Positions 22,554-35,500 of a stretch of 64,000 nucleotides of DNA are shown one piece after another. Under the pieces are notes generated by a model. It did no database searches, had not been told where the DNA came from, and saw only the letters and a program-made list of their open reading frames with translations. Position 1 is the first letter of the stretch, and each line of letters begins with the position of its first letter. A program made the position numbers and the translations under genes. This DNA comes from Zanthoxylum bungeanum (lineage: Eukaryota > Streptophyta > Magnoliopsida > Sapindales > Rutaceae), in NCBI GenBank assembly GCA_019454045.1, contig SKCR01021096.1:1-64000 (forward strand), given 5' to 3'.

Positions 22554-23474
22554 CAACCCCTAACCAAGACATGCATCCTCTAGCTCATACATATAACTCA
22601 CAAAAAAATCACAACACAAAGAGCCTTAGCCACTCACGGCAATAGCAACAAGAAGAACATAAACAATTCCCTTCATCTCCTCCACTCCATAACCGAAAAT
22701 AGCACCCCCTAAACCTCTACCCATCACCGAAAATCTCCCCCATACAGCAGCCCTCCATCACCGAAAATATACCTCCAAACAGCAGCCCAAACACACCCCA
22801 AACAGCCCTTGAAACACGCCTGGACAAAAGCCCAAACCACTCCCAAAACAGTCCCTAAAATCCCTTAAAACAGTAACATAAACTGCACTTATAACCCTTG
22901 AAATAACCACACAAAACTACACTAAAAAACCACGAAAAAACACTCGAAACAGTTCGTTGAAACGTTAAGACAGTGACCTGAACATTGAGCAGAAAATACA
23001 GAAGAAACAGCAGCAAAACGGAGACCAGACGGCGAGCAAAGCAGCAAAACAGTGAGCTAAGACGCTGAACCAGTGAACCAGAAGAATAAGGAGCTTTTAC
23101 CCCTTTCGATCTCCGCGAAACGCAAGTCCGAAGACGACTTAAAAGGTTAGACCTGAGGGTACTTTCCACACTCATCTTTATTTGATTTTTGTTATTTATT
23201 TGGATTGTATTTTAATTATTTGTTGAATCTTGTGTGTGTATGATGCGTGTTGTGGGTATTGGATGAATGAAAGAGTGTCGTCTCTTGGGGTATATAGGAT
23301 GGAAACCTAGACGTAAATTCCGTAGCCGAATCCGAATGGACAGTAGTGCGGTCTGTACTTGGGATACAACTCCACGTACCGCTTGAGTAAACGGCACCTT
23401 CTTTTGTTTCATGTTGCTTTGATTTATTTATTTATTTTTCGTCACTTGAATTCTGCATGTTGCTTATTTATGTA

Positions 23475-24004
23475 TGATTCAATCGAGCGCATGGGCTTAG
23501 TAAGTGGAATGAAAGATCCCCTATGGGGAGGGGTTAAAGCCCTTTACCACGATGCTTCGCCGCGCCGGTTGATGTGTGTTCGGTTGAATGCAAGATACGT
23601 TCAATCGGGCATACTACGTTTGATATTATTGCTTTTAATTCTTTGTATGCATGATTCAATCGAGCGCATGGGCTTAGTAAGTGCAATGAAAGATCCCCTA
23701 TGGGGAGGGGTTAAAGCCCTTTACCACGATGCTTTGTCGTGCCGGTTGATGTGTGTTCGATTGAATGCAAGATACGGTCAATCGGGCATACTAAGTCTGA
23801 TATTATTGTTTTTTTTAATTCTTTATTTGCATGATTCCATCGAGCGCATGGGCTTAGTAAGTGCAATATAAGATCCCCTATGGGGAGGGATTAAAGCCCT
23901 TTACCACGATGCTTTGCCGCGCCGGTTGATGTGTGTTCGGTTGAATGTAAGATACGTTTGATCGGACATACTGAGCTTGACATTGTTTTCTTTATTCTTT
24001 GTGT
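23475..24004 (+). repeat. Three 180-base tandem repeats in the Gypsy-1 LTR
   Basis: Units begin TGATTC(A/C)ATCGAGCGCATGGG at 23475, 23652 and 23832, so the period is 177-180. Each contains GATCCCCTATGGGGAGGG and GGTTGATGTGTGTTCG. The same three units are in the 3' LTR (about 44467-44997), so the array existed before insertion. Confidence 0.88.
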
Positions 24005-24010
24005 TGCATG

Positions 24011-24383
24011 CATCAGGTTTGGTTCCGTTCGAACGCGTTCTCGAACGCTACACGAACGCGAACCTTCTGTTTACCGTTCGAACGCGTTCTCGAATGCTAC
24101 GCGAATGCACACGCACTTTCTTAGTCTCATCATGCATCAGGTCTGGTTCCGTTCGAACGCGTTCTCGAACGCTATACGAACGCGAACCTTCTCTTTACCG
24201 TTCGAACGCGTTCTCGAACGCTACGCGAACGCACACGCACTTCCTTAGTCTTATCATGCATCAGGTCTGGTTCCGTTTGAATGCGTTCTCGAACGCTATA
24301 CGAACGCGAACCTTCTGTTTACCGTTCGAACGCGTTTTCAAACGCTACACGAACACGCACCCACTTAACTGAGTCCTTTTCAT
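24011..24383 (+). repeat. Three 124-base tandem repeats with TTCGAACG palindromes
   Basis: Units begin CATCAGGT(T/C)TGGTTCCGTT at 24011, 24135 and 24259, a period of exactly 124. Each unit has two halves, each with GTTCGAACGCGTTCTCGAACG, which is strongly self-complementary. The same array lies in the 3' LTR (about 45001-45371). Confidence 0.88.
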
Positions 24384-25052
24384 CAGATTTCATACATAGT
24401 TTTCCTAGTAGCTATCCCCACATGTATGAATACAATGTGTTTAATGTATTACAATTCATATGCCTATGTCATGATAACATTTGAGTATTATTTCTTGTGG
24501 TATATCGGATGGAAACCCAGACATAAATTCCGTAGCCGATTCCGAATGGACGGTAGTACGGTCTGTACTTGAGATACAATTCCACGTACCACTTGAGAAG
24601 GTGCTCACATGTGTGCTCGTGTGGTTAGTATGTGTGCTTGTGTTTTCTTGAATATAATATGCTAGTGAAGTTGTATGTTTTTCGCTCCTTTGATGTACTT
24701 TCAAGCATGCAATCTTAGATGTGAAATATATGTAAACTTAGGTGTAATTTTTATTTTGTACATGTGAATTTAGAAGCATGATACTCTTGGAAATAAGTGC
24801 TACTTAAGCCTGATTAAATTATTACATAAATCCTTTCATTACAAGTAGCATAAGTAAGGGACCATTCCGAACCCAACGGTTTGAGGTCTTCCCTTGCGAG
24901 GGGTGAGTGCGGCCTTAAATCTCATTTTCCCGGTTCATACCGGGTGGCGACTCCATTACTCTCCGGTTTAGTCCCCCGTGGCTACAACGTACTCCCGACC
25001 GGGCCACGAGCCCGGGACAGCATGCGTCGTCCAGTTTCTGTGTCCCACAGTC

Positions 25053-25070
25053 TGGCGACTCCACTGGGGA
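25053..25070 (+). other. Gypsy-1 primer-binding site
   Basis: TGGCGACTCCACTGGGGA starts three bases after the LTR end. The TGG start and position are those of a tRNA primer site. The matching tRNA is not initiator methionine; an arginine-type tRNA is possible, as reported for Ogre elements, but I could not check this. Confidence 0.7.
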
Positions 25071-26219
25071 TAGAGAATCGGCCCCGGATATTGTCTTGTA
25101 ATGTTTGGATTTATGTTTTAATTGACCGTGTCTATAGTGGATAAAGTGGGGGTTTGATCAAAGGCATTTTGAGGCTAGGTAATGGTTTGGTGTCTTCCTT
25201 CATTCACTACCTTTCTAGAAGGAAAAGATGTGAAGGCACCTAGATAGCCATCTACTCGTAGCCTATTGTGATGGACTAATTTGGAGGACTCGTTGTTTAT
25301 TCTTGACACCAAGCGATAAGAGCCTAAGAGGCTTGGGTATTTAAGTGAGCCTCGCTCCACATTCCCTCTGGGGAATCTACAACGGGAAATCCATTTGACA
25401 GTCCGTCACGCACCATAGCTCATTGGCACGTACCTTAGTGTATAAAAAAGGGTGCACTCACTTGGTCGCTCGAACCCTTGAGTGGGGAGACCTAGTTGTG
25501 GGCCATCCTTCGCCGGTGAGAGCCTTTGTCTATACTCTTGCGAACCCACCCATAGATCGGGTTTGTATGGCTAAAGTAACAATTATCTCCTTGAGTATGT
25601 GCTTGTGGACCATCCTCATTTGGATACAGTTGGACTATTGTCAGAAATGCGGACTTGCTGGGCCATTTAAACTGGGGCGAGTTCGTACCTTATGACCATT
25701 GGGCCCAAAGCTTCTGAAATGTTGATGGGCCATTCTGTAGAAATTATTGTTTTATGTTTGCATTATCTTTCTTTTATGCTTGTGTTTGGGAACATCGTCG
25801 TTTGGATCCATTTGTCATGAGATATGGGCTTGTTGGGCCATTTAAACTGGGACAAGAACGTACCTTATGACGATTGGGCCAAAGGCTTCTAAATGTTGAT
25901 GGGCCATTTTGTGTTTGTGTTCAGAACATTACCATTTGGATTTAGTTGGGCTCCTTGCCATGAGATGTGAACTCGTTGGGCCATTTAAACTGGGACGAGT
26001 TCACTCCTATGACATTTAGCCCAAAGGCTTCTAAAATGATAATAGGCTGATTTGTTTGAAAATTTTAATCGATTTAGTATACTATATATATATTACCTGC
26101 ATCTCATGCACCTCATGCATACATATATCATGTTAACACCCTCTATGTCTCAAAAAGACATCATAGATACTGTTTGGGTTAGAGAAGGGACAAGGCTCAT
26201 TTAAAGAACAGTAACAGTC
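25071..26219 (+). other. Gypsy-1 leader between PBS and gag
   Basis: There is no convincing reading frame. Three imperfect copies of a block with GGGCCATTTAAACTGGG(A/G)CGAG and GCCCAAAGGCTTCT lie at about 25660, 25845 and 25980, 140-185 bases apart. Ogre elements have an extra ORF in this position; none is seen here. Confidence 0.6.
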
Positions 26220-27194
26220 ATGAGTGAATCTGGTAATGAGGTATCCCGAATGGATCAGTTAGAGAACAGTCTCGCCAAGGTCACTGAACAGTTGCAAGCT
26301 TTGACTACTGCTGTGGCTGGTATGGCTGTGCCCCGTGCTGGGGGAATTTCTGAGAATGTGAGGCGTGAGGAGCCTTCGAATGGGTTGGGGGATGATATCC
26401 CCACTTTTGATGATGATATGGCAGAGTATGCAGCAGGCAGATTATCTGGGTCTCAGGCAGAATTACAGAAACTTCGGGATCAGGTTGAGTCGGTTACCTG
26501 CAAGATGAGGGGTAAGAATGAGGATTTGCTGGATTATGACACACTGACTTTCGAGGAACAGTTGCCGGCACAGTTCAAGATGCATGATATGGCTAAGTTT
26601 AACGGGAATGGGGACCCAAGGGTGCATCTCCGACAGTTTGTATCAGTCATTAGTTTAGTTGGCTTATCTCAGCGCCAAGTGCAGAAAATGTTTGGAATGT
26701 CGCTTGAAGGAGTTCCCGTGGTATGGTACCACAGTTTGGAGAAGAAAGTGAATGAAGATTGGAGGGAGTTGGCCGATGCTTTCCTGAAGCAGTATGTCAC
26801 TGACTTAGAGATCGATCTGTCACTCCGTGATCTGGAGAATGTTAAGCAGAAAGCGGAGGAGAGTTTTAAGGAGTATGTGGACCGTTGGAGGGGTCAGTTA
26901 TTGAAGATGCAGACTAGGCCCTCAGAGAAGGACCAGATTAAAATGATTATCAAGGGCACCAGGCCCTCCATTTACAGCAAGTTGAGGAGGATGACCTCCA
27001 TGATTACAGACTTTCGGCAGTTGAGGGAGACTGTCATGGACATTGAAGACGAAGAGGCGGAAAACAGAATGTTCTATGGTCTGAACATGAGGCCATTGGG
27101 GGAACATCGGGAGCAAAGCTCGTTTCTGCTGAGATCGCCGCTATCCGGAACTGGCAGTTTTCCAACTTGGGAAGGCCCCTGTCTAAGGTGCTAG
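26220..27194 (+). pseudogene. Gypsy-1 gag (frameshifted)
   Basis: Starts at ATG 26220 (MSESGNEVSRMDQLENSLAK), with an N-terminal coiled coil, an acidic middle, and the retrotransposon gag domain (residues about 115-270, including DPRVHLRQFVSVISLVGLS and the YVDRWRGQLLK part). Gag packages the element RNA. The true frame leaves this ORF near 27095 at a run of five G; the last 30 or so residues of the open frame are out of frame. The true continuation, including the zinc knuckle C-x2-H...G-H-x4-C (YCHFHQKKGHDTDNC), lies in the overlapping frame at 27167-29398. Confidence 0.88.
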
Positions 27195-29398
27195 AGAAAT
27201 TGAAGAGGCAAGGGCTCTTAAAACCCTTGGAAGCCAAACCATTACCCAATCCCCTACCATCACATTATAACCTAAGCCTTTACTGTCACTTTCACCAAAA
27301 AAAGGGCCATGACACCGACAACTGCGCCCGACTCCGCCATGAAATCCAAGACCTGATAGACTCCAAGAAAATACCTGACCCAGAAACAGAACAGTCTGAC
27401 ACACACAGAAACCCCTTACTCAACTACCGTGCCGTACCACCACCAGCCTATATGATCAATTCTGGCCTCCCAGAAGACCTTGTCCTGAAATCCTTTCACC
27501 CTCAAGCCTTTTGCCTGGGAATCTGGGATAGTACTAGTGAAGATGAGTTTGAGCAGGGGAAAAACTTTTGGCTTGATTTCTCTAGCAGTGATGAGGAAGA
27601 AGTAAGGGGAATGACGCGCAGTGGTCGTTTATACAATGATATGGCGGAAAAGGGTAAGGAAGTTTTGACAGATGGTAGAGAAGTGGTTGAGACTGCAGAA
27701 AATACTGATGGGGATATAGTGCTGAGGCAATTGAGGAAGACTAGAGCACATGTGAGTATCTGGGAACTGTTATGTGCATCTCGGGAGCATAGGCAGGCTA
27801 TGGTTGAGGCCTTGAGTAAGATTGTGGTACCGAAAGACGCCAACCCTGCAATGTTTGTTGGGTCGGTTCAGAAGGAAACTTTGCAGATATCTTTTTCTGA
27901 GGATGAACTCCCGGCGGAGGGGAGAAATCATAACAGGCCTCTATTTATCAGGGCCGAGGTGAGGGGCAAGAGAACTTCATGTGTAATGGTGGATGACGGT
28001 TCGTCCATCAATGTGTGCCCGCTGAAAATTCTGGCGAGATTGGGTATGAAAGCAACAGACTTGGACCCCTCCAGTATGACTATTAAGGCTTATGATGACA
28101 GTAAAAGGGGAGTTGAGGGTACCTTTGTGGCTATGGTCAAGGTAGGACCGATTGAAGATGAGGTTGAGTTCACAGTACTGGACATCCCGGCTACTTTCGC
28201 CTTATTGTTGGGAAGGCCTTGGTTTCACAAACTTGGGGGCGTGCCTTCCACTTTGCATCAGATGATCAAGTTCCCGTATGAGGGAGAAGTTGTTACCATC
28301 CGGGCTGAGTTAGATAATGCCGTGGCTGCCTTGGAGATACAACCTTTCACAAGGTTTCAGATGTCAGCTACTTTTGAGGAGTGGGTGGATCCTAGGGTGG
28401 CTAGGATTATGGAGAAAATGAAGTTTGAGCCGGGTAAAGGTTCAAAATTGCCAGATTTCAGAGGACAGACTACTCGGAAGGGTTTGGGGTACAAGTCTAA
28501 TGAAGAAAAGCCAAAGGTCAAGAAAAAGGGCCTGAAACTGATGGAATGTTTTGTGAAAGCTTCAGGATATCAAGGGGAGCCTGAGCCTGTGGAAGTTAAT
28601 GGAATTGTGGTACCTGGGTTTGAGATCTTCCAGGATATGTTGGGTAAGAAGCTGATAGTTGAAGAAATTGTGGAGAAAGAAGAAGAGAATTGGGAGGAAG
28701 AACTGATGAAGTTGGAGAGCCTGATTCTGGGAGAGGACGAAAAGCCTGAGGAAGATCTGATTGCAGAGGAAGAAGTGTCTATAGATGATGAAGACATTTA
28801 CCTTCCTGATTTGTTTGAATGTACTTCCGCTTTATCCAATAATAAAGGCATCTCTTTTGCTTACTTGCTTGAGTCATTTCCATTTACACTACACGAATCA
28901 AGCATATTTGACATCAGTTCAGCCAGAACTATTGCATTTAACTTGGGTACAATTGAGAACCCCAAGGAAATTCTGATTGCAAGTGAAGTAACCTCCGAAG
29001 AGAGGGAGAAACTAGAAGAAGTGTTGGTCAGATATGCCAAAGTATTTGCTTGGTCCTATGAGGACATGCCTGGGGTAGACAGAAATATTTCCCAGCACAC
29101 AATACCAACTTATCCGAATATGAGACCAGTAAAACAGAAACTCCGACGGATGAGACCAGAATGGGCTGAGAAAGTCAGAGAGGAAGTTAAGAAACAGATA
29201 GATGTGGGGTTCCTGGAAGTAGTAAAGTATCCTGAATGGTTGGCTAACATAGTACCGGTACCGAAGAAAGATGGGAAGGTCAGAATATGTGTAGACTACA
29301 GAGATCTCAACAAAGCTTGTCCGAAAGATGATTTTCCTTTGCCGCATAAACACAAGACAACATTTGTTACCGAGTGGGGTACTTATTGTACAAGGTAA
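27100..29398 (+). pseudogene. Gypsy-1 gag end, protease and start of RT
   Basis: The frame first encodes the gag zinc knuckle (about 27280-27330), then the aspartic protease with VMVDDGSSINVCPL (active D-D-G-S, about 27985-28026) and the flap/ALLLGRPW part (about 28200-28220). A glutamate-rich linker follows (about 28640-28800), as in Tat and Ogre polyproteins. RT begins at about 29030 with WSYEDMPGVD, KYPEWLANIVPVPKKDGK and RICVDYRDLNKACPKDDFPLP. After that about 34 residues expected by comparison with Gypsy-2 (which carry the first catalytic aspartate) are missing, and a one-base loss near 29390 brings a stop at 29398. Confidence 0.88.
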
Positions 29399-30417
29399 TG
29401 CCGTTTGGGCTTAAGAATGCGAGAGCTACTTATCAGCGGATGGCCACTACACTTTTCCATGACTTGATGCACAAAGAGATTGAGGTGTATGAAAAATGAC
29501 ATGATGGCGAAATCAGAGACAAGGGTTGGGCATATTGAAGCACTGGAAAGGTTTCTTCAGAGAGTTGACAGATACAACCTGCGGCTAAACCCTAAGAAAT
29601 GTGTGTTTGGGGTGACATCAGGGAAATTACTTGGTCATACAGTGGGAATGGGCGGAATAGAGGTAGACTCTGAAAAGATCAAGGCAATCACAGAAATGCC
29701 TGCACCGAAGACAGAAAAAGAAGTCAGAGCATTCTTGGGGAAGATTCAGTACATCAGTCGGTTCATTGCCAAGTTGACATCGGTATGTGAGCCTATCTTC
29801 AAACTGTTGAGAAAAGATCAGCCAGTGAGATGGAATGAACAGTGTCAGACAGCCTTCGACAGAATCAGAGAGTACTTGGTAAAGCCACCTGTATTGAAAC
29901 CTCCGAGATCGGGCAGACCTTTGATATTGTATTTGGTTATAGAATCAGAAGCACTGGGGGCAATGATGGTACAGACAGATGAGACAGGGGTAGAACATAC
30001 CGTTTACTATATGAGTAAGAAGATGCTCCCGTATGAGGCTCGGTATCAAGGAGTTGAGAAGATCTGTCTTGCAGTGATATGGGCTTCCAGAAAGTTGCGG
30101 CATTATTTCCAGTCTTACAAGATCCAGGTGGTGGCAAAGGAAAATCCTCTGAAATATCTTCATTCGGTGCCTTCACTAGTGGGAAAATTGGGCAGATGGT
30201 TGGTATTGCTGACAAAGTTTGACATTGAGTATCTCACCTCCAAAGTGATCAAAGGGCGAGCAGTAGCAGAGTTTCTGGCATTGAAACCTGTTGAGGGGGA
30301 TCAGTATAAGTTTGAATTTCCAGACGAAGAGATCCAAGCAATAACAGTTCAGAGATGGAAGATGTACTTTGACGGAGTAGTGAATTACAAGGGAGCCGGG
30401 ATCGGGATCGTGATAGT
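29399..30417 (+). pseudogene. Gypsy-1 RT end, RNase H and start of second RNase H
   Basis: MPFGLKNARATYQRM continues RT after the frameshift. The catalytic YVDD motif is destroyed: at about 29489-29503 one extra base gives YEK and a stop. From 29480 the frame encodes NLRLNPKKCVFGVTSGKLLGH, the thumb and connection region, then RNase H (YYMSKKMLPYEARYQGVEKICLA...). The archaeal-type second RNase H starts at WKMYFDGVVNYKGAGIGIV and is cut at 30417 by Copia-B. The open frame reads on into Copia-B to 30472. Confidence 0.88.
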
Positions 30418-32517
30418 TGTTGGTTATTATCTAGGTCCCAAGATCAAACAAGCAATGAAAAACAATGTGTGAACACACCAACGGAGATAGCAGAATACTC
30501 ACATCGATCGGTTGAGTCGATTTGAAGACGAATGAAGGCCAAATAGCCACTGCCAAGGACGCTAAACTGCTGCAGTTCACTGCCTCCATTTTCAGAATTT
30601 TGAAATGACAAACGGAGCTCCAAGCCTCGTCTAACGGATCCCGGCTCATGGGCGAACCTCCCTACCACCTTCGCAAGACTCGTAAGTGTGCTAGCACTTG
30701 GATTTCCACCATGAAAATCCACTCTTGTTTCCCTATATGTCACGCCATTTCTGGTTCAAAACCAGTGAAGAAAAATGGCTGTTTTGGCGTGAGGAGAAGA
30801 GAGAAAATTGAGAGAGAAGAAGTTGTGTTGTGTATTGGTGAAAAGCTTTTCCAAAAAGCTTTATATATTTTTTCATAAAATATATATTAAAACATTTACC
30901 AAATGATTAATTAAAATCAAAAGTAAATATTTCCCTCCAAACACTATTTCAACAACTCACATCACTATACAAATGTCACTTTAATAAAGTGATTTGATGT
31001 GTGTCTTTCACTCAATCCATCAATCAAATCAATCAATCACTCAAAGTGACTTTTGATTTGACGCTTGATGTGATGATTGATTTGACGCTTGATGTGACTT
31101 GCGTCGCCGCACTTGAATTCGAAATACGAATGCGCTCGCAATCACACTCGGGCTCGGGTTCGTTAATTCCAAATTAACGATTTTTCCGTCCCGTCGTAAT
31201 TAAATGATTACGCTTAGCGAATTCACTATTCACGTCGCTAACGAATTAATTCTAAATTAATTCGTTCGCCCGAATTAAAATCTAATTTTAATTCCGCGTC
31301 GAAATCTAATTTCATTTAATATATCGAATATATTAATTTACCGATTAATTCCAAATTAATCATTATCTCTCTCTAGACGATATTTTATCCTAGATAAAAT
31401 ATCTCCGTAATTAATCCTAGATTAATTTTCTCTTTCTTCTATATAATCCCAGATTATTCAAGAGTGCGAGTTATGCGTCATCGGTGGATTATCGGGAAGC
31501 GACCCATGAGATCCCCGGATATGTTGGCAGTAAATACGGTCATCGGAGTATCCGAATCACGTACGTACCAAGTAATAAGTTCTACCGATTTACGAGACAA
31601 GGTCGACTCCTAGCAAAGCACGATGTCTACCAAATTCTCCGGTCATATTCATCTAAGAATATTAAGATCTATATCAAGCGTAGTATACCAATTTTATTGT
31701 GCATATCGACCCAGTATCGGATAGTCACGTGCTAGGGCTGGGGCTGGATAAGTGTCTGCCCCGTCCGAAACACATATCGGATGTCTGGTAACATAGTCTC
31801 TATAATCGGATATTCATGACCTGGTCACAATATCCCGATTGGATGCGCATCACTCAAGAGCACTAGTACCGTATCCTGCGTGACATCATCTCCACTATGA
31901 CTGAAGTGATACTTCCGTCTCGACATCACACCCAATACACTACGACTCTCTGATAAACCCAGAAGTGGTGTACGCAGAACCGGTTAAAGCCCTGTACCAC
32001 CAAGACCAAAGTCTATCGATTATCGTAAGTATTAGCGATGTAAGTCTCAGGTTAAGACTATACACACCTACCTTGATTTCGGCCACCCATAGACACATAG
32101 TCATAATACCAATGGGATTCCGAGGGGTCTATCCAGAGCGAAGCTGTTTCCCGTACCATCGGTGAAACACGACCTCCTATCGCACTTGCATAAGTATCCG
32201 ATACTTATATATATGAGAACTATGCCGTTGTGCCCTCACAACGCACACAAGTGCAATACTAGCCTATTCTACATTATCGATGTCCAGTCTCGATAATACT
32301 CCGGCTAGGGATATTAATGATTAATCCCTCGGGGATTGATACTGTCTCATATCATTCTCAATCCAGGAATTAATCATAGGGACCTCTCTTCATTTATATA
32401 TCTTTGGTGATCTAATCACAAATGATGAGAGTGCAATTTCCTTGTCACATAGTTAATTTGCTACAACAACACAATGATCTGTGCAAATAGTGATGCTATG
32501 GGTCATTTTGTCCAACA
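30418..32517 (-). repeat. Copia-B 3' LTR (left copy)
   Basis: 2100 bp, TGTTGG to CCAACA, followed at 32518 by ATCTCCCACTTGGCAC, the reverse complement of the usual copia polypurine tract and junction. A short CAAT repeat has fewer units here than in the right copy. There is no coding sequence; the small open frames in the LTR appear in both copies and have no recognised domains. Confidence 0.9.
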
Positions 32518-35500
32518 ATCTCCCACTTGGCACATAGCCAGTCACTCAAGTGTCCCACACCCGAACTATGTACGGTTCGCTCAAATTGCTGAGGAAAGGT
32601 TTTCGTCAGCGGATTTGTTTGATAATCGTCTGACGCGATTTATACGATCATCACATCGCCACGATGTGTGATCCGAACGAATCAGATGATATAGAAGTAT
32701 ATATCTGGATCGTCGATGAGACCTTTAATTCCTTAGCCTGTGCTGACTCCTAGCTCAACTGCTAACAGAACTATATCTAATCTAATTAGATTTATTTTCG
32801 ACCCAAATGGCTTCTATTGCTGCCTCAGCTGCAGCAATAATCCGCATTTGTTGTTTATTCGGCAACAGTTATCTTGCTCGGAATATTTCCAGCTCACTGT
32901 CCCAGTGTTCAAACTTAATAGTACCGTATTATTTAATCGTTTGGAAACTTGCAGCAGTGATCCCTGTCACTTCAAGTTCTCATTCTCCATAGTTTAAGAT
33001 AGCATCTTTAGTTCTCTGAGATACTAACAGATGTTCTTAACTTCAATCCAGTGACTGTCACTTGGATTGACCCGATTGTGACTCCATATGCTCGAAGCGT
33101 ATGAGACACCAATACAAGTACATTTTAAATATACAATTTCCCAGAGAGTGTTAACCAACTCCAAATCTATCCCAGTAGATCTTTATTCCTCGAATAAAGG
33201 TTGTTACTCCCCAGAATTCTACGGAGAATTTCTATTGAAAGCCAAGCTTTCATCAATTGCTATATGGGAATTTAACTGTCAGTGCGCTCCCACTGACCTC
33301 CTTATATACACAAGAATCATTTCGTTTTGAATTAAATCATAAACCATTATGATTACATCAAAACGTCAGTTCCAAGAACCTTATGCTTGCATTAATCCAA
33401 ACATGGATCGAATAACCTGCAAACCTTGTTTGTCGGTTATACAAAATCGTCAGGATGTTGTAAACATCATCCAAAAGGTTTCCTTTTCAGGAAAGCGATT
33501 TTGAACTATAACTGACATATTTCATAAATGAAATACGCAGTTATCAACAAGCATCTTCAAAATGGATTTACCATGGCAACAGGTAAGAGGTTGAACCATT
33601 ATTAACACAATGTTGATAGCGATACCTTTCCGTCAAAAGCCCAGCTTTGTACGTTGGTATGTTGCCTTCCATGTATGTCTTCCTTGAAGACGTTAATGTA
33701 CCAATAGGCACAATGCCTTGTGGTACAACAACTAGTATCCAAAATAGTTGTTATACATGGAATCCATTTCGGACTCATGGCACTTTGCCATAATAGGGAG
33801 TCGATACCTCGTATCACTTCCTCAAAACGTAGTCGGTGGATATACCTTCATAAGATTGACATCTTTATGAGGTTAGATCAGAAACCCATACCCTAGGTTG
33901 TTTTCTGACTCTATCCGATCTACTAGTTTCTTGTGTATTTGAAGATTAATGGTATAGATTCATCATAGATGAACTATTTATGTTCCATTAAGGACTTCGT
34001 GCCTTGAACAGTATTACTCCGATTTTCATCGAGTATCACTATCCTCCCACTGACCACTGCATATCGGTATTCCTCTCAGGAAAAACCGCATGGTGAGCAA
34101 CAATCACATTGTTCTCATGTGAGATTTATAAGTACTATACTTATGGTTTCCCTTAGGATAACCTATATTGGCACTTATCCAATTTGGGTCCTTAGTTTGG
34201 TATCATCCAAACGTTATGCCTGGCATACCCAAATTATCAGGAATGAGAAACCTCGTTTCTTCCCTGTTCATATCCTATATGATATCTGTCAAACAGATTT
34301 ATATGGAACCTTATTCTAAATAAGTTTTGCACTGTTAATACATATCCTATTGAAGGAAACAGTAGCTCAGAGCGACTCGTGATAAACCTTATCATGTCCA
34401 ACAAAATTCGGTTTTTAGTTCGGACACACCGTCTAACTGACGTGTCTCGAGAGGAGTCCTCATTTGAAAGAATACCGTACTCTTTCATGTACGTATAAAA
34501 CTTACTGCTTAAGTATTTTCCATTACGGTCTTACCGTGGCGGAATAATACTATAGCCGATCTGTTTATTTACTTCGTGTCGAAACTTTAAAGTTTCCGAT
34601 TTGTGTTCTTCAAAAGAAACACATAACCATAACGTGATGCCACATCCGTTAAGGTCACGAAATATTCATGTTCACATCTAGTCTAGCTAGATATGGGCCA
34701 CTAACTTCACCATGAATAGGGCTAACAGATCGGTGGCCCTTTTACTATTACCAAGTAAATAGTATTTTAGGTACTTTACCTAATAAACTAGATTCGCAGA
34801 CCTTATTTGAATAGTCAAATCAGTCCTAGTACCCACTCTTCAAAAGTGTGGATATACGAGTCTTGTTTAATTGTGTCCTAGACAATAATGCCACAAATAA
34901 GTCTCTATTGATCAAATCAATTTGAGCTATTTATTTGTCATTTTTATATGTTTGAGATTTTATTATATTCAAAATATAAATTCTGTTATTCACATCTAAT
35001 GTGTTTATCTGAGTATCATCTTTATATATAAAACACTTTAGTGTTCTAGAATATAAAGGTTTATCCGCAACGGATTAAACACTGATATAGAGATAATGTC
35101 TCTAGTCAAACTAGTTACATTATAACAGTTCCTAATTTAAGTACATACCCAAAGGGTAGTTCCTAAACTTAGGTATCTACGGTCGAAACAGCGACTTTCG
35201 TCCCGTTTCCGATTTGCAGAGAAATCTCGGCTTGAAGTCAGTATCCAGCTCATAGCGGATTCTGAACATCAATACATATATTTTATGTACCACACTAAGT
35301 ATTTAAAATCCAATTTCAATACTAGTAGTGAACATAACTTTGACAAATATTTTTAAAGTCAGAGCCTCGCCCTTTCTTTAATTCCTTCGTGTCTGCCATA
35401 TCCAAATGGTAGTCACTTTGGGATATGTCAATTATCTTTTCAATATTTCACAACCTTTGGCCAAGCCTTGGGTTTTAGAATATCGAAATGATGTGCACCT

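Larger units (their letters stand above)
21938..25049 (+). repeat. Gypsy-1 5' LTR
   Basis: 3112 bp, nearly identical in layout to 42932-46040. From left to right: a block rich in CGTTCGAACG words (22100-22170), an AT-rich part, the TATA box (22546), an A- and C-rich part (22600-23090), a conserved block of about 110 bases (23281-23391), three tandem copies of about 180 bases (23475-24004), three copies of 124 bases (24011-24383), a second version of the 110-base block (24484-24597), and a terminal block (24850-25049). This is very long for an LTR but within the range known for Ogre/Tat elements. Confidence 0.92.

Noticed and set aside
23475..24383. Regularly spaced repeats that resemble a CRISPR array
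   Set aside because: The units are tandem with no unique spacers, lie in an LTR, occur again in the partner LTR, and the DNA is plant.
30444..32165. Open frames in the left LTR of Copia-B, repeated in the right LTR at 38381-40126
   Set aside because: They have no recognised domain, sit in a non-coding LTR, and their duplication is due to the LTR itself.
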